Assembly (NCBI GenBank): GCA_938015435.1
Contig: CALLPN010000003.1
Span: 124,001 to 188,000 of the forward strand
Direction of reading: 5' to 3'
DNA length: 64,000 nucleotides
DNA from: an uncultured Saprospiraceae bacterium
GTDB taxonomy: Bacteria; Bacteroidota; Bacteroidia; Chitinophagales; Saprospiraceae
The translations under genes were made by a program, and so were the position numbers. Every line of letters begins with the position of its first letter. Position 1 is the first letter of the stretch. Positions 46,066 through 55,519 of this stretch are shown piece by piece. The notes beneath the pieces are model-generated. The model did not search any database. It saw only the letters and a list, made by a program, of their open reading frames with translations, and was not told the origin of the DNA.

Positions 46066-46509
46066 TTACGAAATAACCTCATCTAAGGAAATATTTTCTA
46101 CAACCCAATCCAAAGCTATTCGATACCCATCCAAACCTTTGCCATGTATAAATTTTACACTGGGTTCAGTTATATAACTATGTTTTCTATAGTCTTCTCT
46201 TTCTTGTATGTTAGAGATGTGAACTTCTATTACTGGAGTAGATATGCCTTTGACACAATCGCCTAATACTATTGAAGTATGAGTGAGTCCACCAGCATTA
46301 AGTACGACCGCATTATACTCAAATCCTATGCGGTGTAGTTCATCTAAGATTGCACCTTCGTGATTGGATTGAAAGTAAGAAATATTAAGATTAGGATATT
46401 GCAATCGAAGTTGCGGAATATATTCGTCAAAACTTATATCTCCATAAATCTCAGGCTCACGAATACCCACTAAATTTAGGTTAGGTCCGTTGATGATAGC
46501 GATATTCAT
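46066..46509 (-). CDS. aroQ: type II 3-dehydroquinate dehydratase
   Basis: Third step of the shikimate pathway, 147 residues, dodecameric type II enzyme. IINGPNLNLVGIREPEIYG contains the flexible-loop arginine and catalytic Y22. QSNHEGAILDELH and LNAGGLTHTSI follow, and VEVHISNI carries the catalytic histidine. It lies 42 nt downstream of recQ on the same strand and may be read from the recQ promoter. Confidence 0.95.
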   Translation of the reverse strand: MNIAIINGPNLNLVGIREPEIYGDISFDEYIPQLRLQYPNLNISYFQSNHEGAILDELHRIGFEYNAVVLNAGGLTHTSIVLGDCVKGISTPVIEVHISNIQEREDYRKHSYITEPSVKFIHGKGLDGYRIALDWVVENISLDEVIS

Positions 46510-46551
46510 TTCAAGATATTTAGAGAAATTCTTTTGGGTGTAAAGCTAATG

Positions 46552-48780
46552 TTAGTTAGCCACCTCAGTCATAAATTTAATGCGAACTAGTTGCACTTCT
46601 TCCATTGTGATATCTTCTTCTTGTAATTCTCTCACGGCGCTTTCTACGCTTTCGTCTTCGGCATCGTCATTGAAGTAATCAAATATTTCTTCTACAACTT
46701 CTTCGTCCATGTTATCATCTAGATAATAATCGATGTTAAGTTTGGTTCCCGCGTCGACAATCATATTGAGTTCGTTAAGCAGATCTTCCATGCTCATACC
46801 TACTTGTTCAGCGATATAATCAAGTGGAATTTTTCGATCGATACTTTGTATGATGGCAACTTTATTTCTTGATTTATTAGCAACTTGCTTTACAGCATGT
46901 TCCATAGCTCTATCGATATCATTCTCTTCTACGTACTCTTTGATTAATGATACGAATGGCTTACCATATTTAAGTGCTTTACCAGCACTTACTCCTTGGA
47001 TCTCATTCATATCAGGAAGTGATATAGGATAGTAAGTAGCCATGTCTTGTAGTGAAGGCTCAGAGAATACAACCCAGGGTTTCACATCATGACGCTTTGC
47101 TTCAGACTTCCTTAGGTCTTTGAGCATTTCCATTAAATTTTCATCTAGAGCACTTCCTTTGGCAAAAGGATTGGTGATGATATCAGATGCCTTTACAGCA
47201 GAGAAATCTCTATTGATAGGTATTTCTACTTTGTAAGGTTTCTTTATGAATTCTCTACCAGCTTCAGCTACTTTTATAAGCCCGTATTGTTCAATCTCTT
47301 TATAAAGCAAATTGTTAAGAATGGCATGGCGGAATATTGAATGCCAAAATACTTCATCATTGTCTTTACCTGCTCCGTAAAGATCCATTTGATCAAACTT
47401 AAAATTACGCATGTCCTTAGTCGATCGTCCTTGAGCAAAATCAACTAACATTTTGATTGTATAGTTTTCGCTTAACTGAATTACCATCTGGATTGCGAGG
47501 CTTATTTCTTTAGTTACTTCTATTTGCTCTTTTGGATATTTACAATTGTCACAAAGTCCACAAGTTTTTTTACCGTAGTCTTCTCCAAAATAATGGAGTA
47601 AAAAGGATCTTCTACAAGAACTCGTTTCTGCATATGCAATGATCTCTTCCATAAGTTGTGCACTGAGTTCTCGCTCAGCCACTGGTTTGTCTCGAAGAAA
47701 TTTTTCTTGTTTTAATATATCTTTGTAAGAGTAGAAAGTAAGACAAGCACCTTGTAGTCCATCTCTTCCTCCACGACCTGTCTCTTGGTAGTAATTTTCT
47801 ATACTCTTAGGAATGTCATAATGTATTACAAATCTCACATCAGGCTTATCGATACCCATACCAAATGCGATAGTTGCAACAATCACTTCTAGTTCTTCTC
47901 CCAAAAATTCGTCTTGTACTCTACTTCTTGTTTTAGCATCAAGCCCTGCATGATAGGCAGAAGCGACGACACCATTTACAGACAGTATTTTTGCTATCTC
48001 TTCGGTTGACTTACGAGACTGCACATATACGATTCCTGTTTTACCAGGCATAGTTTTCACAAATTGAACAATCTCTTTTATTGTCTGATCTTTATTGATC
48101 TTTGGTCTTACTTCATAGAATAAATTATCCCTATTGAATGAACTGATAAAAATGTTAACAGGATCCATTTCCAAATTCTTAACTATATCAGACTGGACTT
48201 TAGGAGTTGCTGTCGCAGTAAGTGCGATGATTGGTATTTCTTTATTGATGGAATCTATCATCGTACGAATACGGCGATACTCTGGACGAAAATCATGTCC
48301 CCACTCGGAGATACAGTGAGCTTCATCCACAGCTACAAATGATACATTAGCATTTTTGAAAAACTCTATATTTTCTTCCTTGGTTAATGTCTCTGGTGCT
48401 ACGAATAGCATCTTAGTTTTACCGGCTAATATATCTGCTTTCACTTCTTTCATTTGCCCTTTATTGAGCGATGAATTTAGGAAGTGAGCTATTTCGTCAT
48501 TTTGATTGTGGCCTCTGATGGAATCAACTTGATTTTTCATTAGGGCGATCAGGGGAGAAATTATTAGCGCAGTACCTTCGGTAAGAAGTGCAGGTAATTG
48601 ATAACATAGTGATTTACCACCACCAGTCGGCATGATCACAAAAGTGTCTTTGCCACCCATGATACTACGTATGATTTCTTCTTGTTCTCCTTTGAACTTG
48701 TCAAAACCAAAGAAATGGCCTAAAGCGTCGTGAAGTGATTTTGTGTCTGTTGGGTTATTCATGATTGCCGTTTCTGACAT
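46552..48780 (-). CDS. recQ: ATP-dependent DNA helicase RecQ
   Basis: 3'-5' DNA helicase of recombination and fork repair, 742 residues, longer than the E. coli protein (about 610). Walker A MPTGGGKS (50-57), DEAH box in VAVDEAHCISEWGHDFRPEY, and motif VI in QETGRGGRDG. The zinc-binding cysteines lie in SSCRRSFLLHYFG and CGLCDNC near 390-420. A winged-helix domain and an HRDC domain (about 520-610) follow. The last ~130 residues contain an additional helical segment and an acidic tail, explaining the extra length. Divergent from kdsD. Confidence 0.95.
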   Translation of the reverse strand: MSETAIMNNPTDTKSLHDALGHFFGFDKFKGEQEEIIRSIMGGKDTFVIMPTGGGKSLCYQLPALLTEGTALIISPLIALMKNQVDSIRGHNQNDEIAHFLNSSLNKGQMKEVKADILAGKTKMLFVAPETLTKEENIEFFKNANVSFVAVDEAHCISEWGHDFRPEYRRIRTMIDSINKEIPIIALTATATPKVQSDIVKNLEMDPVNIFISSFNRDNLFYEVRPKINKDQTIKEIVQFVKTMPGKTGIVYVQSRKSTEEIAKILSVNGVVASAYHAGLDAKTRSRVQDEFLGEELEVIVATIAFGMGIDKPDVRFVIHYDIPKSIENYYQETGRGGRDGLQGACLTFYSYKDILKQEKFLRDKPVAERELSAQLMEEIIAYAETSSCRRSFLLHYFGEDYGKKTCGLCDNCKYPKEQIEVTKEISLAIQMVIQLSENYTIKMLVDFAQGRSTKDMRNFKFDQMDLYGAGKDNDEVFWHSIFRHAILNNLLYKEIEQYGLIKVAEAGREFIKKPYKVEIPINRDFSAVKASDIITNPFAKGSALDENLMEMLKDLRKSEAKRHDVKPWVVFSEPSLQDMATYYPISLPDMNEIQGVSAGKALKYGKPFVSLIKEYVEENDIDRAMEHAVKQVANKSRNKVAIIQSIDRKIPLDYIAEQVGMSMEDLLNELNMIVDAGTKLNIDYYLDDNMDEEVVEEIFDYFNDDAEDESVESAVRELQEEDITMEEVQLVRIKFMTEVAN

Positions 48781-49160
48781 TGTTACTTTCGATTTTTGCT
48801 AGGCGCAGTTAAATACCAATTTCTTCCTTTTTCTTTCTGGCTAACATTTAGACCGTAAAAAACATGTACGTCACATACTTGATTGGCTAAAAGTTACTGA
48901 AATCGTACAACAGGAATTATACCTTAATTATATGAAGACCTTTGATTTTAATACACTATTCACTAAATATAACTAATAATTACCAAATTATGGTTTGATT
49001 GGAGACAAAACACATTATTAATAAACATCAAGTGAAGTTAAGTATTGTTTGACAGTATTAATGTGTTGAATTTTGAATACAACATCAAATAATACGGAGA
49101 TGACCTCGGAGAGGTGTAAATTTGATTGTTCAAAACAAAAACATCTTGAATACTAAAGTA
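48781..49160. other. 380-bp divergent intergenic region recQ/kdsD
   Basis: No gene. AT-rich, and it must contain the recQ and kdsD promoters. Only the kdsD-facing -7 box at 49117-49124 matches consensus; I see no exact box facing recQ. Confidence 0.4.
49117..49124 (+). promoter_or_regulatory. kdsD -7 box TAAATTTG
   Basis: Exact TAnnTTTG match 36 nt before the ATG at 49161. It covers the TTG at 49122 that could open the frame, arguing against that upstream start. Confidence 0.5.
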
Positions 49161-50114
49161 ATGAATATACGGGAGATTGCATTACAAACGATCTCCATAG
49201 AGTCGCGTACTATACGAAACCTATCGAATGCTATAGATGATACCTATGAAGCAGCAGTCAATGCTATTTACAATTCTAAGGGAAGGGTAGTAGTAACAGG
49301 CATAGGTAAGAGCGCTATCATAGGTCAAAAGATCGTGGCAACAATGAACTCGACAGGAACACCATCTATTTTTATGCATGCGGCGGACGCGGTACATGGC
49401 GATCTCGGAATGATAAGAGAAGATGATATAGTTCTTTGTATATCTAAGAGTGGTGAGTCTCCAGAGATCAAAGTACTTCTTCCATTTGTCAAAAGCTACT
49501 CTAATCAAGTAATTGCGATAGTTTCTAACCCAGATTCTTATTTAGCGACTCATGCAGATCATAGTATCGTTATTCCTATTGAAGAGGAAGCTGATCCCAA
49601 TAATCTCGCGCCAACAGCAAGTACTACGGCACAAATGGTAATAGGTGATGCACTTGCGATATCGCTACTTAGTATGAGAGGGTTTACTCAAAAGCACTTT
49701 GCTAAATTTCATCCAGGAGGTAGCTTAGGAAAGCAATTATATACTAAGGTGTCTGATCTAATGAGTGACACTGATTTACCTCAGGTATCACCTACAGATA
49801 ATATAAGAACAATAATAGTATCTATTACTTCTGGAATGAAAGGGGTAACCGCAGTAATTTCTGATAACGGTCTAGTAGGAATTATTACAGATGGTGATCT
49901 ACGTCGAATGTTGGAAAAAGAAGAAGATATCAGTAATTATTCTGCTCAAAATATAATGAATGCCTCTCCTAAAACAATAGAAGCAAAGACATTGGCAGTA
50001 GATGCGTTACAGATAATGAGAGAAAATAGTATCAGTCAATTGTTGGTTGTGGCAAATGGAGGTTACGCAGGTATATTACATCTTCACGATTTGGTAAGAG
50101 AAGGCATAATTTAA
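49161..50114 (+). CDS. kdsD: arabinose-5-phosphate isomerase (KpsF/GutQ family)
   Basis: Interconverts ribulose-5-phosphate and arabinose-5-phosphate, the first step toward KDO of lipopolysaccharide. 317 residues from the chosen ATG. An N-terminal SIS sugar-isomerase domain (about 30-165) has VVVTGIGKSAIIGQKI, HAADAVHGDLGMI, CISKSGESPEI and the KFHPGGSLGKQL exit motif. Two CBS domains occupy about 190-317 (GIITDGDLRRML, LLVVANGGYAGILHLHDL). The family is certain; the arabinose-5-phosphate specificity follows from it. Convergent with the OmpA-family gene. Confidence 0.92.
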   Translation: MNIREIALQTISIESRTIRNLSNAIDDTYEAAVNAIYNSKGRVVVTGIGKSAIIGQKIVATMNSTGTPSIFMHAADAVHGDLGMIREDDIVLCISKSGESPEIKVLLPFVKSYSNQVIAIVSNPDSYLATHADHSIVIPIEEEADPNNLAPTASTTAQMVIGDALAISLLSMRGFTQKHFAKFHPGGSLGKQLYTKVSDLMSDTDLPQVSPTDNIRTIIVSITSGMKGVTAVISDNGLVGIITDGDLRRMLEKEEDISNYSAQNIMNASPKTIEAKTLAVDALQIMRENSISQLLVVANGGYAGILHLHDLVREGII

Positions 50115-50185
50115 AAAAATCAAATAGTTACGTATTAAAATAAATTTAGTTTGGTGCTAATTAATTTAGTAAAAGGATTAAAATT

Positions 50186-51904
50186 CTAGTTGTCTTTTTG
50201 ATCCAATATTGTAATTTCTACTCTTCGATTTGCCTTTCTTTCAGTTTCATTTCGATTGCCATTAAGAGGACGTGTGTGTCCATAGCCTTTCGTTTTTATT
50301 TGAGATTCCATAGCTCCTTTTTTGATCAATATTCTTTTAATAGCATCTGCTCTATCCTGTGATAGTTTTAGTAAAAGTTCTTTATTACCAACATTGTCGG
50401 TGTGTCCCTCTATTCGCAGTTGAAGATCAGACCTACGAATAAGAACAAATGCCAAAGCTTCTAACGCTGGAAAAGATTCTTCTAATATATCAGGCGTAGA
50501 ACGTACAAATTTTATGTTCTTGAGAAGAATTTTTTTGTTGGCCACCAAGTCTCTTTCTATTCCATCGAACTCTGATACTATTTCTTGGGTAGGCACCTTC
50601 CTTTTGACTTCTATTTTGGGATTGCCAGACTTTGTCATAGTAAGGATTAGATCTACTTCATTGATACCCTTCATAGATAATTCTAGTGGGTCTATCAGTT
50701 CGATCTGAGATTTCAAACTACGGTTTCTAGCCATGAATTTTATTGGCTCTGTATCTTTAATAGTGTACACTAACTTACCATCACGAGTATTAAAAAAATC
50801 GTCATAACCACCTTCATATCCAGCTCCCCATTCGATCATAGCCGCCATAGGTTTTTGACTGGTCCCATTGATCGTTTTGATGTTGACTTTGATTTCGTTT
50901 TCGAGTATTGTGTCTCTAATTAGCCTGGCAGTATATATATCACTACTGCCGTCACGATTAGTACTGAAGTATATTTGATCACTATCCATAGTAATGTATG
51001 GATGAGAGTCGTCAGCAGTAGAATTAATTGGCTGTCCAATAAGGCGTGGCTGTGACCATTTTTTGTAAGAGTAATCTAGTCTATCGCAGACATAGATATC
51101 CATTCCACCTACTCCACCAGGACGATCAGAAGAGAAATATAGTTTGGTCCTGTCTTGTGAGATATATGGTGTAGCTTCTCGGAATTTTGTGTTGATTTGT
51201 CGACCTAGATTAATCGGTCTACTATATATGTTTTCTAGTATTTTTATGCTGATATAGATGTCTTGATCTCCAAAAGAATCTTTCGCATTCATGGCGAGAA
51301 ATATATGTTGGGCATCAGTACTCATGGCAAGATTGATGTCAGAGCCAGTTAGCTCGAGATCTTTTATTTCTATAGATATAGGAAAAGAGAAGGTTTCATT
51401 TTTGTTAAAAATTACTTTGGAAAACCCAGTGGACATACCACCTTCTGCACCGAACTGATTGATGACTACGAATGTATTATCCATGTTGTAGTTAGAGCAG
51501 ATCGAGTTAGGTAAAGCATTGTTAATAGGTGTACCAGGATGGACAGGATAATTGATCTTTGTACCATTCACACGTGAGTACCAAACATCTTGGTTAAAAG
51601 TAGTCTTTGAAGGGTCTACAACCGATTTTCCTGAAATCAAAGAATAGATATGTTTTAACCTTTGATTGTAATCTTCTTTTGATAAAGTAGCGTATTTGTC
51701 TTCACCATTCTCTACAAGAATCTTCACAAAATCTGGCGATCCGACTTTTGTGTAGAATAGATATTCTTCACCATAACTCATCACAGGACATATTTCGTCA
51801 TACATATCTGAATTTATCGGTGCAGGCAACCGCTTTACGCTATGTTGAGCCAGCAGAGACATGCCAGATAAAGAGAGTAGTATAATTAGAATTTTGCTAT
51901 TCAT
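50186..51904 (-). CDS. OmpA-family protein with WD40-like PD40 repeats
   Basis: Periplasmic or outer-membrane-associated protein of 572 residues. A signal peptide ends near LLAQHS. The central region has PD40 propeller repeats (ATPYISQDRTKLYFSSDRPG and SHPYITMDSDQIYFSTNRDG). The C-terminal ~110 residues form an OmpA peptidoglycan-binding domain with LRIEGHTDNVG and RADAIKRILIKKG. PorE of the T9SS has a similar propeller plus OmpA plan but also an N-terminal TPR domain, which I do not see here. A structural or T9SS-linked anchoring role is therefore only possible. Confidence 0.82.
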   Translation of the reverse strand: MNSKILIILLSLSGMSLLAQHSVKRLPAPINSDMYDEICPVMSYGEEYLFYTKVGSPDFVKILVENGEDKYATLSKEDYNQRLKHIYSLISGKSVVDPSKTTFNQDVWYSRVNGTKINYPVHPGTPINNALPNSICSNYNMDNTFVVINQFGAEGGMSTGFSKVIFNKNETFSFPISIEIKDLELTGSDINLAMSTDAQHIFLAMNAKDSFGDQDIYISIKILENIYSRPINLGRQINTKFREATPYISQDRTKLYFSSDRPGGVGGMDIYVCDRLDYSYKKWSQPRLIGQPINSTADDSHPYITMDSDQIYFSTNRDGSSDIYTARLIRDTILENEIKVNIKTINGTSQKPMAAMIEWGAGYEGGYDDFFNTRDGKLVYTIKDTEPIKFMARNRSLKSQIELIDPLELSMKGINEVDLILTMTKSGNPKIEVKRKVPTQEIVSEFDGIERDLVANKKILLKNIKFVRSTPDILEESFPALEALAFVLIRRSDLQLRIEGHTDNVGNKELLLKLSQDRADAIKRILIKKGAMESQIKTKGYGHTRPLNGNRNETERKANRRVEITILDQKDN

Positions 51905-52223
51905 AGTTACTGAAAAAGATTACAATAATCATGCTCAAAGTTACTTAACGCACTAATTTAAATGAATATGGGTTTTAACTGTAGGTGTAAAGTTGATATC
52001 ATTTTGGCATTTTCTTGAAGCTTCTACTGCTTTTGCTAACCATCCCCATTACTCTCTATTGACCATAAACGGGTATTGTACGAAATGTCATTTACTAAAT
52101 AGATACACCAAAGAGATTAACTTTTGAGGGAAATCTAGTGATAATTAAGTTTTTCACAACTTTTAGGATGTAACTATGCATCTTTATATTACGTTAGAAT
52201 TGTGAAGACCATCTAACACTTTT
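51905..52223. other. 319-bp divergent intergenic region
   Basis: No gene. It separates the OmpA-family gene and the DUF4294 gene. A leftward -7 box is visible (51936-51943). A rightward TAACTTTTG near 52117 is one base off the consensus and would leave a leader of about 100 nt before 52224. Confidence 0.4.
51936..51943 (-). promoter_or_regulatory. -7 box TAACTTTG of the OmpA-family gene
   Basis: Exact TAnnTTTG match read leftward, 31 nt before the ATG at 51904. No clear -33 TTG. Confidence 0.45.
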
Positions 52224-52988
52224 ATGAGATTACGACTTTCAATAGCATTTATATTATTATCTGTAGCTATAGTAGCACAGAAGCCCTTTCATATGGCAGT
52301 CCCTCCATCGCAAGAGGTTGACACTATTGACGTACCGATCCAAGAAGTTATCTCACCAGAAGTACAAGACAGCAATTTAACGATCATCGATTCACTTACC
52401 ATGATGGAGCCTGATTTAACTGAACTTTCTATCAGAGGAAAAGTATACTCAGCGTTGATTACAGAAGACGGTGACACGCTTATCATGGATGTATTTAGCG
52501 ATATTAGTATCACATCTATGCGATCGTTTGATGATGATGCAGATTACAAGAAATACCTGAAGCAAAGAAGGTATGCGAGTAAAGTCTATCCTTATGCTAG
52601 GGAAGCGATTCGAATTTTTAGAGAAGTAGAATGGGCAGAAGAAAATCTCAAAAGACGGGAGCGTAAGAAAAGAATAAAGGAGTTAGAGAAAGAACTCAAA
52701 GCTGAGTTCGAACAACCCCTTTCTAAACTTACCAAGTTACAAGGCAAGATCATGATTAAAATGATCGAACAGGAATTAGACGAGACTATGTATAATTTGA
52801 TCAAGTCTGTGCGTGGAAGGTTTACCGCATTTTACTGGCACAACTTCAGTAAGCTGTATAGTTATGATCTTAAAGAAGGCTACAATAAGGGTGATTACCC
52901 AATATTAGATGCAGTCCTTTCGGACTTCGATGTATCATTCCGTCTTCAGAGCGAAGGGGATCTTAAGTATCTCAAAAAGAAAAAATAA
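52224..52988 (+). CDS. DUF4294 family exported protein
   Basis: Protein of 254 residues with a signal peptide ending near IVAQK. A variable acidic linker follows (about 30-70), then the DUF4294 core from KKYLKQRRYASKVYPYAREA through LTKLQGKIMIKMIEQELDE to FTAFYWHNFSKLYSYDLKEGY. The family is Bacteroidota-typical and of unknown function; it was named from sequence conservation only. A charged coiled-coil-like stretch (about 140-170) suggests an elongated shape. Its stop lies 2 nt from the stop of the convergent gene. Confidence 0.82.
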   Translation: MRLRLSIAFILLSVAIVAQKPFHMAVPPSQEVDTIDVPIQEVISPEVQDSNLTIIDSLTMMEPDLTELSIRGKVYSALITEDGDTLIMDVFSDISITSMRSFDDDADYKKYLKQRRYASKVYPYAREAIRIFREVEWAEENLKRRERKKRIKELEKELKAEFEQPLSKLTKLQGKIMIKMIEQELDETMYNLIKSVRGRFTAFYWHNFSKLYSYDLKEGYNKGDYPILDAVLSDFDVSFRLQSEGDLKYLKKKK

Positions 52989-52990
52989 AG

Positions 52991-53512
52991 TTATACGGTT
53001 TGTAATCTATGCCTTTCTTTAGCACCTCTTGCACGAATACCAGAAGAACCATGAGGCATTCTATATTCTATTGCGGCTATAACTTCCTCTTTGAGTTCAG
53101 GATATTGCATAGCTATATCAGCGCAAACAGTCATACCGAAAGCCGTGAAGGCAATAGGGTACTTTGGGTTAGATAAATATTCTAAACATCGATCATAAAC
53201 ATCTGATTGCAATTCTTCAGGGATTTCCATAAACTGAAAAGTTCTTAGTGTATTACGGACCACTGCGTCATGCTTGGGCTCATCAAGGTTGGATACCATC
53301 CTCGGCAAATATGGTAGTAATATTAGAGGGTGTTTTTCGGCTATTATTCCTACAGGCCAGGCGGCATGTTGACAAGTACGCAGATGATCACTAAAGAAGC
53401 ACTGCATGAGTTCGTCTATTCGGTTCTCATCTTGAAGTATAATATCTACTACGGTTGCGGCCATCTTCTTCGATTGGCCTGCTGCCAAAATAGATTCTAT
53501 TTCACTTATCAT
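52991..53512 (-). CDS. helical-repeat (HEAT-like) protein of unknown function
   Basis: Cytoplasmic, all-helical protein of 173 residues. The pattern of paired helices of about 35 residues (CQHAAWPVGIIAEKHPLILLPYLPRMV, then RNTLRTFQFMEIPEELQSDVYDRCLEYL) resembles HEAT/ARM repeats. I cannot name a family or function. Such proteins usually act as binding scaffolds. The C-terminus is basic (RARGAKERHRLQTV). It has its own -7 box at 53553-53560. Confidence 0.65.
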   Translation of the reverse strand: MISEIESILAAGQSKKMAATVVDIILQDENRIDELMQCFFSDHLRTCQHAAWPVGIIAEKHPLILLPYLPRMVSNLDEPKHDAVVRNTLRTFQFMEIPEELQSDVYDRCLEYLSNPKYPIAFTAFGMTVCADIAMQYPELKEEVIAAIEYRMPHGSSGIRARGAKERHRLQTV

Positions 53513-53552
53513 GATTTAATTTTTGTATGTCTAATTCGCGATAATGCCAAGA

Positions 53553-53560
53553 CAAAGGTA
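53553..53560 (-). promoter_or_regulatory. -7 box TACCTTTG of the HEAT-like gene
   Basis: Exact TAnnTTTG match read leftward, 40 nt before the ATG at 53512. No -33 TTG at a normal distance. Confidence 0.45.
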
Positions 53561-53719
53561 AAGGGGTTTGATCAATTAATCATGTTCATACATTATCCAA
53601 TAGGAAAACAGTATTAGTACGTTTTTAACATTTTTAGATCAAACATACTGTATAGATAGACGTTAAACTCAATTATCAATTTTGGTAATAATATAACCAC
53701 TTCAACCATTTAGGCACGA

Positions 53720-53736
53720 TTGTTGATTATCAACAA
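53720..53736. promoter_or_regulatory. 17-bp palindrome, possible operator
   Basis: TTGTTGA-TTA-TCAACAA, a perfect 7-bp inverted repeat with a 3-bp centre, the size and symmetry of a dimeric regulator site. It lies about 60 bp upstream of the transglycosylase promoter element. The right half also resembles a DnaA box (TTATCAACA, one mismatch), but a single weak box means little. Confidence 0.4.
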
Positions 53737-53773
53737 GTTATAGTTTATTTTATTTTTTAATATGAAAAACGTA

Positions 53774-53805
53774 CCGCAATGTACTTTTCTTATGTACTTT
53801 TGCGG
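53774..53805 (+). promoter_or_regulatory. promoter with embedded repeats before the transglycosylase gene
   Basis: An exact -7 box TACTTTTG lies at 53795-53802. It falls inside a direct repeat of ATGTACTTTT (53779-53788 and 53792-53801, 13-bp period), which is itself bounded by inverted hexamers CCGCAA (53774-53779) and TTGCGG (53800-53805). The leader to the ATG at 53927 would be about 120 nt. Confidence 0.45.
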
Positions 53806-53926
53806 CCGATTTTACATAACGTGCCTTAACCCAGTACTATTAATAACCAAGATCAAAGCTACTACTACCCATAGATAGCTATTACTCTCCCAGGTAATTT
53901 GATTTTGGAACGTAAAAAACATTACC

Positions 53927-55171
53927 ATGAACACTATTAAGTGTATTACTCTTAACCTTGTGATACTATCTATAAGCTTATGCTTATCAGTATCAAGTTA
54001 CGCCAATACGGTTGACCTATTCGTAGATGCTGAGGTAGAACAACGGTTCCAAAGCATGACATCTAGTATAGACTTGCGCTACACTGCCGAAGTAAAGAAG
54101 AAGATCAAACAATACACTGTTTCTCAGCGATCATCAAGTGAGATACTTTTAGGAAGGATATCTATCTATTTTCCGCTTATTGAGTCTAAGCTGAGAGAGA
54201 GAGGAATGCCAGATGATCTCAAGTATCTTGCGGTAATTGAGTCTGGTCTCATTCCACATGCGAAATCTGGAGCCGGAGCAGCAGGACTATGGCAATTTAT
54301 GAAACCTACAGCCCGTATGTATGGCATGAAGATAAACCGTACAGTAGACCAAAGAAGAGATCCAGAGATTTCTACCGATGCAGCGTTAGACTATCTACAA
54401 TATTTATATGATAAGTATGGTGATTGGGCCTTGGCCATGGGAGCATACAATTGTGGTCCAGGTAATATGAACAAAGCTATTCGTAAATCTAATAGTAAGG
54501 ACTTCTATAAAGTAGCGAAATATCTTCCAAGAGAGACGAGAGAATATGTACCGAAGTTTGTCGCTATGAGTTATCTTATGAATTACTATTATTCACATGA
54601 TCTCACACCTAATATGCCAAATAGTAATGTACTTAATACTGCCACAAGCAGAGTACTAGGTAAAGTAAACTTCAAGGACATAAGCGTTAGGTTCCAATTG
54701 GATATAGAGACAATTCAGTTTCTAAACCCTACATACATTAGAGATTTTATACCTAAAGGACCAGACCATAAACTAACTTTACCAACAGATAAAATGGCAG
54801 ACTTTCTATCAGGAGTAGAGTCAGTGGTGCCACTCATTTTATATAATCACATCAATGGAAAAAAGCGCATGTTATCTGCTATGAGAGATGCGATATATGT
54901 TGATGCGGTGCCTTCGATAAATATGTATGAGTCTAGCATTACTACTGCACCTAGTTTGCCAAGTGGCTACAGTACTTATATTAATAATACTGAGGCATAT
55001 CAACTGAGCAATAAGAAATATATCTACCATACATTACGTAGAAAAGAATCTCTTTCAGACGTAGCTAAAAAGCACGATATGGAACTAACTAAGCTTATGG
55101 AGATCAATAGCTATTCATCGGCTAATCTTCCAGCTCCTGGAGACTCAATAAAAATTATCACAGAGGGTTAG
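53927..55171 (+). CDS. MltD-like lytic transglycosylase with LysM domain
   Basis: Exported peptidoglycan lytic transglycosylase of 414 residues. A signal peptide ends near SSYAN. The SLT catalytic domain (about 85-230) has the catalytic E105 in LAVIESGLIPHAKSGAGAAGLWQFM and the GAYNCGPGNMNKAI motif. A single C-terminal LysM domain (about 365-412) has YHTLRRKESLSDVAKKHDM. It cleaves glycan strands to anhydro-muropeptides during wall growth or turnover. E. coli MltD carries two LysM domains and is lipidated; here there is one and no lipobox. Confidence 0.9.
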   Translation: MNTIKCITLNLVILSISLCLSVSSYANTVDLFVDAEVEQRFQSMTSSIDLRYTAEVKKKIKQYTVSQRSSSEILLGRISIYFPLIESKLRERGMPDDLKYLAVIESGLIPHAKSGAGAAGLWQFMKPTARMYGMKINRTVDQRRDPEISTDAALDYLQYLYDKYGDWALAMGAYNCGPGNMNKAIRKSNSKDFYKVAKYLPRETREYVPKFVAMSYLMNYYYSHDLTPNMPNSNVLNTATSRVLGKVNFKDISVRFQLDIETIQFLNPTYIRDFIPKGPDHKLTLPTDKMADFLSGVESVVPLILYNHINGKKRMLSAMRDAIYVDAVPSINMYESSITTAPSLPSGYSTYINNTEAYQLSNKKYIYHTLRRKESLSDVAKKHDMELTKLMEINSYSSANLPAPGDSIKIITEG

Positions 55172-55218
55172 ACAAAAAAGTTAGTCCGTCATTTGAGATA
55201 GAAATAAAGAAATTTTGA

Positions 55219-55257
55219 AAGTGCTGCAGATTCATTTTTGTAGCACTTTTTGTTTTT
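55219..55257 (+). terminator. terminator of the transglycosylase gene
   Basis: A 10-bp stem with one G-T pair (AAGTGCTGCA at 55219-55228, TGTAGCACTT at 55239-55248), a 10-nt loop and TTTGTTTTT downstream. It lies 48 nt after the stop codon. Confidence 0.75.
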
Positions 55258-55476
55258 CTACTTATGTACAGCAGGTAAGAATTTACAACAAAAAGCCATC
55301 ATTAAACGAATTCTGATTATCGTATTAATTAAAATACATAACGAATCATTTTTTTGGTTGTCCAAGGCAATCCAAAGGTGCTTCGTTAAAATTGTAATAA
55401 GTCTTTTTGAAAAGAGATACAGAAAATAACATTCAATTAAAAGCACACTTTGATCCCTCGAAAGGGGGTTTTTGAC

Positions 55477-55508
55477 AAAAAAAAGAGCTTCTTATAAATA
55501 AGAAGCTC
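55477..55508 (-). terminator. terminator of tRNA-Gln
   Basis: A perfect 10-bp stem (GAGCTTCTTA at 55485-55494 with 55499-55508), a 4-nt loop and, read leftward, eight T residues (55477-55484). It begins about 11 nt past the tRNA 3' end. Confidence 0.85.
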
Positions 55509-55519
55509 AAATTGCTTTG

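Larger units (their letters stand above)
53513..53926. other. 414-bp divergent intergenic region
   Basis: No gene. It contains a leftward promoter box, a 17-bp palindrome and a compound promoter/operator-like element for the transglycosylase gene, each entered separately. The remainder is AT-rich without clear features. Confidence 0.5.

Noticed and set aside
55455..55473. Short CCCT-CGAA-AGGG hairpin with T-run, rightward, past the transglycosylase gene
   Set aside because: A much stronger terminator lies at 55219-55257; a 4-bp stem 280 nt downstream is likely chance.
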